A stretch of DNA of 64,000 nt, taken from the NCBI GenBank assembly GCA_031835245.1, contig JAVKOQ010000062.1:164300-228299 (forward strand). Direction: 5' to 3'. This DNA comes from Balamuthia mandrillaris (lineage: Eukaryota; Discosea; Longamoebia; Balamuthiidae). The stretch's first letter is position 1, and every line of letters begins with the position of its first letter. This document shows, in pieces, positions 32,908-43,243 of this stretch. The notes under the pieces are model-generated. The model was not told the DNA's origin, ran no database searches, and was given only the letters and a program-made list of their open reading frames with translations. A program made the translations under genes and the position numbers.

Positions 32908-35900
32908 TTGTGATTTATCTTTGTTTCGTTCAGCTATTGGTATTTGCTTACGCTTTTCAAAAAAGCGATCCGCTTGCCCTTAAAGATCCAAAAGAGTTGG
33001 ATTGGGAACAAACATTGGCCATTGCTGGTTGTCACTCTTTGGTCTACCTTAATGGAAAACAAGTGGGTGATCCTATGGAAGTAGCTGCATTGGAAGGCAT
33101 CAATTGGAGTTACACTAAAGGTTTGTGGAAAGAGATTGACTTGAATGAGAAGATAATGACAGATGAAGACAAGAAAGAAACATATAAGAGCAGCGCGAAC
33201 AAGAGACTAATTACACTTACTAATGTAGGAGAAGTTAGTGTTGGCCGCAGCCATGGTCGACCAGGCCAAGTGCGCATTGTGCGGAGGTTTCACTTCACGT
33301 CAGAGCTGAAGAGGATGGCCACTGTTGTATCTCTTGATCATGAGAGCACCTCCACTCTCATGGCCACAGCCAAAGGCGCCCCTGAGACAATGCAACCATT
33401 TTTCACAGAGGTAGGTGCTTGAGATTCAAAACTGTCCCGTTTGCTTTGCTAACGCGCTGCAATCTTTTAAAAAGGTTCCGTCCCATTATACACAAACCTA
33501 TAAGCACTATTCTCGTAAAGGTTTTCGTGTGATCGCTGTTGGATATAAACCTATGAGCTACGTTAACGCCAGCAAGGTCTTTCTAGTCACTCTTGTCTCT
33601 CCTTTCTATATGTTGATGACTCAAGAGGTTATCTTTTATTGGATAAATACAGTTAAATGCTATTCCGAGAGAAGAGATAGAATGCGACTTGACATTTGCT
33701 GGTTTTTTGGTCTTCAAATCAATCCTCAAAAAAGAGTCGTTGGTTACAATGCGTGCCCTCATTCAGGCTTCTCACATGGTCTCTACTACCTCTCTTCTTT
33801 CTTTTGCTTCTTTTAACTAAAATGTTTTATAAAGGTAACAATGATAACTGGCGATAACACTTTGACGGCCTGCCAAGTAGCCACCGAACTCGATATCCTA
33901 AAGAAGCCTGTTCTCATTCTTACCATCCAACAAGAAAGCGGAAAAGAGAAAGCCTATTGGGTGTCTGTCGACGAGACCGTTCGCTTACCATTCGAAGGAG
34001 CCAAAGGACGAATGCTGCCTCTTCCAATGTCCAAAAAAGCTCTGCAACAACTCAGAAAAAACAACGGACTGGAAAACGCAGAAGAAGTAATAGCGAAAGC
34101 TGAGGATGGTTATGAGCTCTGTCTCTCAGGCCAAGCTTTAGACTGGCTGCAACAAACCAACCGACCAGTAAGAGAATGGAAGCAGCTTGTTCCTCAAGTT
34201 TCCGTTTGGGCTCGTGTCTCCCCTCAACACAAACAGCTCATCGTGGCCAAATTGAAGAGCTTCGGCTACATCACATTGATGTGTGGAGATGGAACCAACG
34301 ACGTTGGTGCCTTGAAGCAAGCTCATGTTGGCGTTGCTTTGTTGACCAGTTCAAATGAAGGAAGCAGTAAGACTAAGACCAGCGGAGAGGGTGCTGCCTC
34401 TGCATCTTCATCAGATAGGAGCACTACATCGAAATCTGCTAAAGCTGGTCCTTCTGCTTCTCTGAAACAGGTTCTCTTTTCTGTCCATATATGTTCACTT
34501 TGTTCTCTACTTTTCACTTCTCTTATTTCTTGATATCTTCTCATAATGTATTTAATCTATCACAGCGAAAAGTTGCCAAACACAAACGACCATCAGCATC
34601 CTCTTCTTCCGCTTCCTCCTCATCGCCTTCTGTCTCGAAGAAAAAACGTCCAACGGGAGCTGCTAACCTCACTTTGGCTGCTCTATTGGAGGAACAAGAG
34701 GAAGGCTCCCAACCAGTTCGCATTGGAGATGCCTCTATCGCATCTCCCTTCACCGCAAAGAGCACGTCAGTCTTGCCAGTGATCGACATCATCCGACAAG
34801 GACGTTGTACTCTGGTTACCACGATGCAGATGTTCAAGATTTTGGCGCTCAATTGCGTAATTAATGCATACTCTCTGAGCGTGCTTTACTTGGATGGTAT
34901 TCGTCTTGGAGATATGTAAGTTGACTGTTTTTTTTCAGTTTTTATTGTTACTTCTTAGGTTAATCAAAATTTATTTTTCCGTCTGAAGACAAGCGACAGC
35001 GGCTGGAATGCTGATAGCACTTTGCTTCTTGTTTATCTCTCAATCCAAGGTTAGTGTCGTTCATTTCTAGTGTTCTCTCTCTCTCTCTCTCTCTCTCTTT
35101 GCTTCTCACTTGTGCCAACTGTTAATCCCATTTATCGCTGTAGCCTCTGTCTAGATTGGCTTCTCAACGACCGCCATCTTCAGTGTTTTCTTTGTCTATT
35201 GTGCTTTCGTTGATCGGACAAGTTATCATCCATCTCTCCAGCCTTATTTACATCTCTCAACAAGCTCATATTTACTCTGATGCTGCTGAACAACCTGTTG
35301 ACGGTTAGCTGTTTCTCTAGTTTTCCTGCTTGTTGACTTCGTTTTCTTAGCTTTTATACTTATTAGAACTTATCTCTTTACAGTGAATTCTTTGGGAGAG
35401 GAGACAGCATCTTCGGCGTCTTCAGGAGCGGAAGAGGAGCCGTTGTTCACTCCAAACATCGTGAACACAGCTGTATTCCTCATTTCTACGACGATGCAAG
35501 TGGCCACTTTTGCTGTTAACTACAGAGTATGCCACTTCTCTCTCTCTCTCCCTCCCTCTCTCTCTCTCCCTCTCTCTCTTGTTCTGCCGTTCAATAACCA
35601 ACACGCACACACAAAAACACACGCACACACACAGGGACGTCCATTCATGGAAGGCTTGACAGAGAACAAAGCGTTAATGTATGGATTGGGAGCTACCGCT
35701 GGCTTCACTTTCTTGGCTGCCACTCAACTAGTCCCCCCGTTCAACGAATTTTTGGAGCTTGTGCTTCTTCCCCCTGCGGTACTTTTTTCTTCTACTTCTC
35801 CTATTCTTTCTTTTTGCTTACCTTGTTCTTTTAAAAAACTTAGTTGCAATCCACATTGTTGACAGTGATGTTTGCTGACTTGGGTTTGGCGTTTCTTTGG

Positions 35901-35930
35901 AACCGTATCGTTGTGTTTCTCTTTTCTTGA
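30321..35930 (+). CDS. ATP13A1: P5A-type ATPase (ATP13A1/Spf1)
   Basis: ER membrane ATPase that removes mis-inserted tail-anchored and other transmembrane helices. From ATG 30321, a Ser-rich tail, then hydrophobic segments ([39 protein letters not shown]). Then the A-domain ([14 protein letters not shown]), the P5A signature [16 protein letters not shown], the phosphorylation site [12 protein letters not shown], the N-domain [15 protein letters not shown], and [17 protein letters not shown] with [20 protein letters not shown]. It ends with paired membrane helices to [14 protein letters not shown] and stop. The PPELP motif separates P5A from P5B. More than 15 exons; nearly all long introns carry TC or TTCTTG repeats. 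A Ser/Lys-rich insert lies after the GDGTND motif (34350-34690). Confidence 0.95.
30863..30982. repeat. (TTCTTG)n/(TTC)n microsatellite in a P5A ATPase intron
   Basis: About 120 bases of hexamer and trinucleotide units, pyrimidine-rich on the sense strand. Confidence 0.9.
32868..32902. repeat. (TC)n tract in a P5A ATPase intron, one of several
   Basis: Similar tracts lie in the same gene at 31538-31568, 32152-32174, 32268-32303, 35070-35098 and 35540-35580, all TC on the sense strand. Confidence 0.85.
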
Positions 35931-36171
35931 ATGAATCTATGTCTTCTCTACTCTCTCTGTTCTCTCTTCTCTTCTCTCTCTTCTCTTTACGCAGGTTTTG
36001 TGTACACAAAAGGAGATTTGTTGACGTCAGCAACGTGCCTTTTCACGCAACAAAAAAAAAACGGAAGAAAGTGGAGCAGAAAGAAAACAAAAACAAGTTT
36101 ATGCTGAAGACTCTGGGTGGGTTTCATCCTCGTTCGACAGGCAAACGAAACGAAACGAACAGGAATATAAA

Positions 36172-38662
36172 ATGGAAAAACTACTGTTGAGGACCGAGTC
36201 CCGACTTAGTGCAGGCTTGGATCCTTCCATCACAGAAGGTTCTTCATTCGCTTTGATTCTTTCACATTTTTGTTTCCTAAACCCTTGCTTTCTCCTAAAC
36301 GACAGCTATAATGGTGCCTCGCTCTCAATGGCTGCCTCGAGTGATGCGCAAACATCCAGAAGTATTGGAACTGCGAGAGCGGTTTCGGCCTCTGGGTCAG
36401 GCCGCATCTTTCGGTCGTGTCATCAACTCCAGCAAGACTGAAGTCAAGGAAACGTTATCTCACGTGGTTAAGCTGAAGCTCATCCTTCAGTGCTTGAGAG
36501 AAGAAGGCCTTCATGAAACGGCTCAACTCTTGGAAGAGGAAAGTGGAGTGAAATGTGAGTCTCGTTTTATTCATTATTCATTATTTTATTTTTTTGTAGT
36601 TTCTTCTAATGCAGAGAATCGTTTTCCTTTGTTCTTCTCTTGTTTAGATGTTAACTCAGAAGAACTCCCGCCCGAAACGTTGAAACGGTTATTGCAAGTT
36701 GGAATAGACGACCCCAACCGAGTGTTCGACCCGTTGCCTTCCGAAGAGGACGACGAGGATGATGCCGAAGTGCATGTTTACGACTTTATGCCAGCCAATG
36801 CTTTTGATGAAGGTTTCTTCTTCTCTTCTCTCTTCTCTCTTCTGCTTCTTCACGCTTCATTGTTTAACTATTTATACTAGAGGGACAACAGGAACTTGCA
36901 GAGATGTACGCGGAAGAACATGCGACTAACCTTTTGTTGGACAAAGACACAAAGGAAGTGCAGGCTGGCAACCTCAACACATTGGTGGCCTGGCTCACCT
37001 CCATCAGCAATCCCGACTTGGACTTTCGAAAGATCTTCCTCTTCACTTACCAGTCTTTTACCACACCTGAAGTCTTGCTTTCAAAGCTGATACAGAGGTA
37101 CGTTTTCCTTCTGGATACTCCACTTTTCTTCATTGCGCTCATTGTTGTTACAAGGTATCACATGGTCAGTAATGTGATAGACAGCAAAGGCCTCACCATG
37201 AGGAAACAAATCCACCACCGCATCTTCACGGTGATCAAATATTGGTTGGAAAACCACCAGCCAGATTGGAACGAGAAACTTGTTTCCTCTCTCAACACCT
37301 GGATAGACAACACCCTTGTCACTGAAGGCCATCTCAAACTCGCAATGCAACTCCGGAACGCTCTCGCTAAACTGGTATTGTTAATTTCTTTTGATTGCGT
37401 TTTATTGTGTTATTTTGCTTTGCTTAAGTTTGTTCTCAACTATCACAGGAAGGGAGCAAACTGGAAGAACCACAACAGAGAGTAGAGTACACCAACACCC
37501 CGGAACCAAAAGTGCCAAAGAACATCTTCTCCCCTACCCTCACCCTGGACGCCGTCGACGAGGAGGAGATTGCTCGTCAACTCACGCTGTTGGAATTCGA
37601 ACTGTACGTCGCTATACAGGTACACAGACAAACTTGTTTTTAGCTTCTTAACTTATTATCTTTTAACCAAGACAAAACAATTACATGAAGCCATCAGAAC
37701 TGTTGTGTAATGCATGGTGCGATCCAGTGGAGGCAGAGCAACGAGCCCCAAACGTGGTCGCCTGTTTGAGGCGTTTCAACGAGATAGCGCGGTGGGTCAC
37801 GACCAGCATTCTTGATGTACAGAAAGTGAAACAGCGAGCCAAGGTCATGGCTCGTTTTATCAAGATTGCAGATGTAAGTTATTTGCTTGCAGTTTATTGT
37901 TCTTATGCTGCAACAAACTCATTTTTCTTAATCCTTTTTCTTTTTCTTTTTCTTTTTCTTTTTCTTTTTCTTTTTCTTTTTCTTTTCTTTTTTTTTTTTT
38001 TTTTTGCAGCACCTAAGAAAGCAAGGTAATTTTAACACGCTAATGGCCGTATTCTCTGGGCTAAACAATGTCGCTGTGTATCGTCTTCGCTTCACTCGAC
38101 GAGAGTTACCACGTGAAACTCTCAAAGTATGCTTCATTCTTTCCTTCTCCTCCTCCTCATTCTTTGCACTTCTAAAACGGGGTTAAAAACAGATTTTGGA
38201 AGAGTTGGAGAAGCTCTTGAGCCATGAGAACTCTTATGAAAAATATCGTGAATACTTTAACAAAGCCAAAGCTCCAGCCATTCCCTTCCTGTAAGTCTTT
38301 TCCTTCCTTTTCTTGCCTTCGTTCTCATCTCTCTCTCGCTTTCTCTCTCTCTCTCTCTCACTCTCTCTCTCACTCTCTTCAAAAGAGGACTACATCTTCG
38401 AGACTTGGCATTCGTGGAAGAAGCAAATGACGACGACATCATCCACAACAACGCTGTGCTCATTAACTTTACCAAGCGAAAGTGCGTGTGGGCTCTCATC
38501 CTGGACACTCTGAGCTATCAAATGGTTCCCTTCAACTTTCATCACGTTCATCAGATCTCCACCTTGTTGCACCACTTTCCTGCACATAGCAACTATAGCG
38601 AGGAAGAAATGTATCTCAAGTCGTTGACCATTGAACCAAAGAACCTGGAAGTCTTGTTGTAA
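36172..38662 (+). CDS. LisH-domain Ras guanine nucleotide exchange factor
   Basis: Activates Ras-family GTPases by GDP release. Exon 1 (MEKLLLRTESRLSAGLDPSI) joins phase 1 to AIMVPRSQWLPRVM. A LisH motif follows: LSHVVKLKLILQCLREEGLH then ETAQLLEEESG. The RasGEF N-terminal module is GNLNTLVAWLTSISNPDLDF with FLFTYQSFTTPEVLLSKLI and QIHHRIFTVIKYWLENHQPD. The CDC25 catalytic domain has ARQLTLLEFELYVAIQ, CLRRFNEIARWVTTSILDV, HLRKQGNFNTLMAVFSGLNN, and ends with PAIPFL and LRDLAFVEEANDD. LisH-RasGEF architecture is typical of amoebozoan Gef proteins. About ten exons; the catalytic domain appears complete. Convergent with the coiled-coil gene downstream. Confidence 0.93.
37935..38005. repeat. (TTTTTC)n plus poly-T in a RasGEF intron
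   Basis: Eight or nine hexamers followed by about 20 T, directly before the acceptor CAG of the HLRKQGNF exon, so it is an expanded polypyrimidine tract. Confidence 0.9.
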
Positions 38663-38693
38663 TAATATATGATAGTATTCTTCTATTGAAAGA

Positions 38694-38880
38694 AAGTAAT
38701 GTGTTAGAAGAAGAAAGACGAAGAAGAAGCAGAACAAGAAGAACAAGAACAAGAACAAGAAGAACAAGAAGCAGAACAAGCAGAACAAGAAGAACAAGAA
38801 CAAGAAGAGGAAAAAGAAAGAAGAAAGAAGAAGGAAGAAGGAAGAAGAAAGAAGAAAGAAGAACAAGAGGAGGAGAAAGT
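38694..38880. repeat. Purine-rich (GAA)n/(GAACAA)n tract between convergent genes
   Basis: It fills nearly the whole 252-base gap between the RasGEF stop and the stop of the minus-strand gene at 38915. It includes a (AGAAGAA/GGAAGAA) part. A similar tract lies at the next convergent junction, 57578-57705. Confidence 0.85.
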
Positions 38881-38914
38881 ACAATAAACAAAAAAGGGGC
38901 AATGATGAATAGCA

Positions 38915-39322
38915 TTATTTGAGGCGTTGTTTCTTAGGAGGAGCTGGACCAGAAAAAGAAGCGGAAGCTTCTTGTTCGTTCGTTGTTGCTTGTTGTTGCG
39001 GTTCACGTTCCTTTTCTTGCTCCAATGTTGATAAAGAAGAAGACGAGGACAACGATGAAAGGTCTGTCCTGGAAGATGATGAAGAGAGAGAAGACAACTT
39101 TCCGGTTGTTTGCAAGTCATCGATGTGTTTTTGGATGGTGGAGAGTTTCATGTCGACAGCGGCGATGCTCAGCTGCTTTCGTTGAAGCTCGTATTGACTG
39201 GTGTGAAGGGCTCGTGATTGCTTCATCAGAGTAAAGTCTATTGTCTCCACTTCGTCTCTTATTCTTGTCAACTTTAGTTTTTGGGTGTTGAAAGAAACGA
39301 GATAAGTCAAAGAAACTACCAG

Positions 39323-39359
<37 letters not shown>

Positions 39360-40165
39360 AAAAGGGAAGAAACGAAGCAAAGAGATACCTCTTTGTCAAG
39401 ACTTTCAGCAAGGGTCCAAGAGGGTGAGCCAAGAAGTTGTGCCATTACAGCAGCAGGTTGCTGCCTCTCTGCAGACGAGAACAACGTCTTTCTGGCCGCT
39501 GATGGAGGAAGAGAAGGAGAAACGGTTGGAGGAAGAGGAGGCAACGCTGTTGTAGCAGCAGGAGAAGAAGAAGAAGCAGGAGAAGGGGAGGAAAGAGGAG
39601 GAACAATAGATGAGGGAGGAGGAGGGAACGAAGAGGAAGGAGAAGAAAGAGAGGGAGAAGGAGAAGAGGAATGAGGAGGAGGCAATGATGAAGTGGAGGG
39701 AGGAGAAGGTACACGCTGCTGGTGGTGACGTTGGTGTTGCGAAGAAGTGGGAGTTTGATAAGGTGAACGTGAATAGTGGGAAGCGGAAGAAGGTGTGGAT
39801 GGAAGATTTTCACGGTGTTGTTGTGAGCGTTCTTCTTCGGCGGAGGGGTAGTTGCGATGTGGTTGGCGGTGATGAGAAGAAGTTAAGGAGGAAGAAGGGG
39901 TGCGAGAATAGTCGCCACTGGAACGAGAAACCGAAGGAGAGTAAGACGAAGAGGAGGAGGAAGAAGAGGGGGAAGGGGAATAGCGATGATGAGAAGAGGA
40001 ATAGTAATAATCTTCGCGTGAGCGCCCGCTGCTGGTACCTCCACCGCTTCTACCGCTTCGCTCCCTGCTGGACCTGGAGGAGGAGGAGTATTCTACTCTG
40101 TCCCTTTCCCTGCTGCCAGCATTTCTGTGACTGTCCTCTGAGCTTCGTCCTCGTCTATCATCCAT
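38915..40165 (-). CDS. Ser/Arg- and Pro-rich protein with C-terminal coiled coil, unknown
   Basis: No family recognised. From ATG 40165 (MDDRRGRSSEDSHRNAGS) the first exon is RS-like, then Ser/Pro/His-rich and disordered, ending ARKTLFSSAERQQPAAVMAQ and SWTLAESLDKE. One intron (with a TC tract on the sense strand) leads to LTRIRDEVETIDFTLMKQSR and QYELQRKQLSIAAVDMKLST, a heptad-rich coiled coil of about 60 residues. A Ser-rich tail and a basic PPKKQRLK end follow, possibly a nuclear signal. An SR-type or splicing-associated protein is possible, but this is only composition. Translation from further upstream would need a non-ATG start. Confidence 0.65.
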
Positions 40166-40472
40166 CGGTTGGGATCCCTTTGCTTTTTTTTTTTTTGTTC
40201 TCAATTCACGTGTCGACGTGAATCTGCATCGGAACTACTGTCGACATTTTCATTTTTGACATTTTATACATTTTTATCATTTTAAACATGCCTTTCATTT
40301 TTCAAAACAGAACGATGCAGAGAAGAGAATGATGACGAAGAGAAGAGAACGACGAGGAGAGCGACAAAAAGAACGATGAAGAGAAGAGAGCGATAGAGAG
40401 AGGCATGATTCATCTCTTCATGAAAAAAAAAACTACAAACGCAATTTACAACAAAACAAAACTGCAAACACA
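40166..40472. other. Spacer upstream of the coiled-coil gene
   Basis: Contains GTGTCGAC (40210) and TGTCGACA (40240), then AT-rich DNA and a GAGAAGAGA purine block. Both flanking genes are minus-strand, so this is the promoter of the gene ending at 38915 plus the 3' flank of the receptor gene. Confidence 0.5.
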
Positions 40473-42685
40473 CTACTCCTCCACACTTTCATCTGCATCT
40501 TTCTTGGTGGTGTGGTGTCTTACAGAGGAGCTGAGGCTTGTGCCGTCGTCCTCTTTGTGCGAGATGGTGTCTTTCAGGTCGTGGAAGCTCTGCTTGGGAT
40601 CTCCCCAATGTATTCCTCGGTAGAGGCGCACCCACACCAAGAAGGTCTCCGGAGAGGCCAGCGAGACAAACATCAGGGTGCCGAGGATGCCTGCTACGAA
40701 GGGCAGAAGGAAGTAGATGCCATAGGAATAGACAAAGTCCACCTCACATTCGGTTCCAGTGACGGCACTGCAAATAACCTACAACACACGTATGAGAGAG
40801 AGGCAAAGGGAAGAGAAGACAAGAGAGAAAGCAGAAAGTTGATGATGACCTGATCTTGGACGGCATTCTCAGCATCGTCCGTCACTGCTGTGGAGTAAAT
40901 GCGAATTATGAGGAGGAGAACGAGTGTGGTCCACATGCTGAATACTGCAATGCTGAAACGGACCAACACGGTCACGCTGATCTGTGAGGAGCTGCTCTTG
41001 ACTCGCACCTGTGAATGGTTTGTGTGTGTTGGTTCAGTTTGTCTTGTTTCGTAAACTCGCTTTAACAGTAATATTGGAGCTTCAAAGGTTGAGAGAGAAA
41101 CAAACAAACCTTGAATAACTTAAACAAAGCCAGCCCAAAGAATATGCAGCTCAAAATGGTACTCGGAATGGCTATAACAAACCAAACCCAAGCATTAGCC
41201 TTCTCTGTGATAAAGAGAGGGAGGGAGGAAGGGAGAGAATAAAAGAAGGAGGACAAGATCTTACATGGCACAAAAACGAGAAGCCAGAGCCACAAGCCAT
41301 CGGGGCCATTTCCAAAATGACCAACAAGACAATGGGAGCCAGCAGGAATGGCTTCCATCATCTCCAGAGAGAGACCAACGATGCAAGATATCAAGGGACA
41401 CACCCAGGCCACCACGTGATAGATGGGGTAGAACTTGGCCAGTCTTTCTTGAGAAATCTCCCTCACAAAGAGCAAGTAGGTGTTAAAGCAGAGGATCAAC
41501 AGCCAGGCCGCTGTGTTCACGGAGAAGTAGGTTATCAACAAAGCTAGCAAGTTGAAGACCAGAAACTTGGGTAAGTAACCTCATAGCATATAATGAACAA
41601 TAATATATGTGAATATGTGAAAAAAAAAAACAGAGGAATGAAGCTAACCTTGGATAACACAGGGCGCATCGCCTTCCTGTTGAGAAGCATACCTGTTGTC
41701 CGCTGGGCAAATGACCTTCCTCTGCCCTCCCTCCACAAACGTTCCCGACAGCACCCCCAAACTCAATCCAGCCATCGACAGCATGACCCAAGTGATGAGG
41801 TTGGCAGGAAAGAACCTCCTAGCAGGAGACAACAAGGAGCTCAGCACGTAGAACAGGGAGAGGATCAAGGAGATCCAGGCCACAACGGTGGAGGTGAGGA
41901 AGGTGCCATCCAGCTGGGCTTCGGAGTAATAAGGATAGGGACAGGGCAAGATGCAGGGACCCACTCGACCGGTCTTGCTGTCAATGGAGGGTTGGGTGGG
42001 CATCTCTGCAATGGGACCCACGTCCTGGGCGAAGACGAGGGGATGAGGGCAATCCTCTGGAACATACTCTGGCTCTGAACAAGTTCAAGAGAACATCGGG
42101 TGTAAAAGCACAGCGAGAACGAGAAGGACAACATCAACAAAAGCACAAGAACAACCAAAAACAACAAAGAGGTATCAGGGTGAACGTACCGAGGTCATAG
42201 CGGCCTGGGTTACACGCCGCCGTGCCGTTGCTCTCCGGCAACAGCAAGCAGGCCGCCGGGGTGATGGGCAGCTCCACGTCCTCCCCCGCCCTGGCAAAGT
42301 CCTCCTCGCACAGCTCGAAGAACCGCGTGCAGACCTCCCTGCAAGGCAGGACCCCAAAGTAGTCCAGCCCCGCTTCCTGCCCGCAGCCCTGAAAGGCGTA
42401 GAGGCAGGTGAAGAGGAGGCCTGCCGCCCTGCAGGGCCGGGAGATGACGCCGGAGAAGGCAAAGGTGAGGTCACGAGCCCGCCTCTCCACTTCCTCGTAG
42501 GTGGAGCCGGTGGGGATGGTGACGTTGGCCCTGGGGTCGGCGAGAAAGACGTCGCAGCGGCCGGCGGTGGAGGGACTGCCTGCAAAGGGCTCACATGTTG
42601 TCGCAGAAACGGCAGGAGAGGAAGAGGAAAGCACAACCAGGAAAAGAGGAAGAAGGAGAACAGGGAAGTGGCGAAGAGGTAGCAT
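40473..42685 (-). CDS. Frizzled/Smoothened-like 7-TM receptor
   Basis: Family of cell-surface receptors (fsl in Dictyostelium); ligand unknown. From ATG 42685 there is a clear signal peptide (MLPLRHFPVLLLPLFLVVLS, cut near PAVSA). Then a cysteine-rich extracellular domain with about ten Cys (CRAAGLLFTCLYAFQGCGQE, LPCREVCTRFFELCEEDF, PAACLLLPES). After an intron come CPHPLVFAQDVGP and the first membrane helix STVVAWISLILSLFYVLSS, then helices LITWVMLSMAGLSLGVLSG, LITYFSVNTAAWLLILCFN, VVAWVCPLISCIVGLSLEM, WVWFVIAIPSTILSCIFFGL, MWTTLVLLLIIRIYSTAV and YGIYFLLPFVAGILGTLMF. The cytosolic tail is Ser/Lys-rich and ends DADESVEE. Seven helices and the CRD are complete; no KTxxxW Dishevelled motif seen. 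A GPCR role is inferred from family. Confidence 0.88.
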
Positions 42686-43004
42686 GAAGTGGTCCGTTTG
42701 CTTTCTTTTGCAACAACTTTCTTTTTGACATTGCAGCAAGCATTCATTTATTAGCAACGAGATGTGCGGCAACAAAGACACGTGTCTTTTCTGTTACGGT
42801 AATGGCGTACGTTTAGTTGCCGTAGCCATGCATGGAACATGAACGTACACTCCGCATTTTTTTTTTTTGGAAGCCATTTGGTTATTGGCTATCAGTGGGC
42901 TGGGCCAGCTCAACCTCGCATGGGTAGAATACCTACGGCACGCTTACTGGCGTCAATGCCCATCGGGCAGAGTGCGTTGGGAGGCACATAGGTTGCTAGA
43001 GATC

Positions 43005-43100
43005 GCCTGTTACACGTTTTGAAGTTGGGAGGGTGTGGGGGGTGTGAGAGATCGCTTGTTCCAAGTTTTGAAGTTGGGATGGTGTGGTAGATAGGTTGGC
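43005..43100. repeat. Two tandem copies of a 48-base unit in the LINE 3' UTR
   Basis: Each copy contains GATCGCYTGTTMCA followed by GTTTTGAAGTTGGGA and a GGTGTGG tract. The copies differ at a few bases. Confidence 0.75.
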
Positions 43101-43243
43101 TTCCATTGGAGGTGCAAAGGCAGGTGTGTCATCCAGGCACGGATTCCGCTGGCAGTCCGCTGGCACCTGACCGGGCTGGCAGGTTTTAGGAGGTCTAACC
43201 TCCTGTGGGGTTTCCACTTTTTCGGGAAGGCCGCTCGGTTTTG

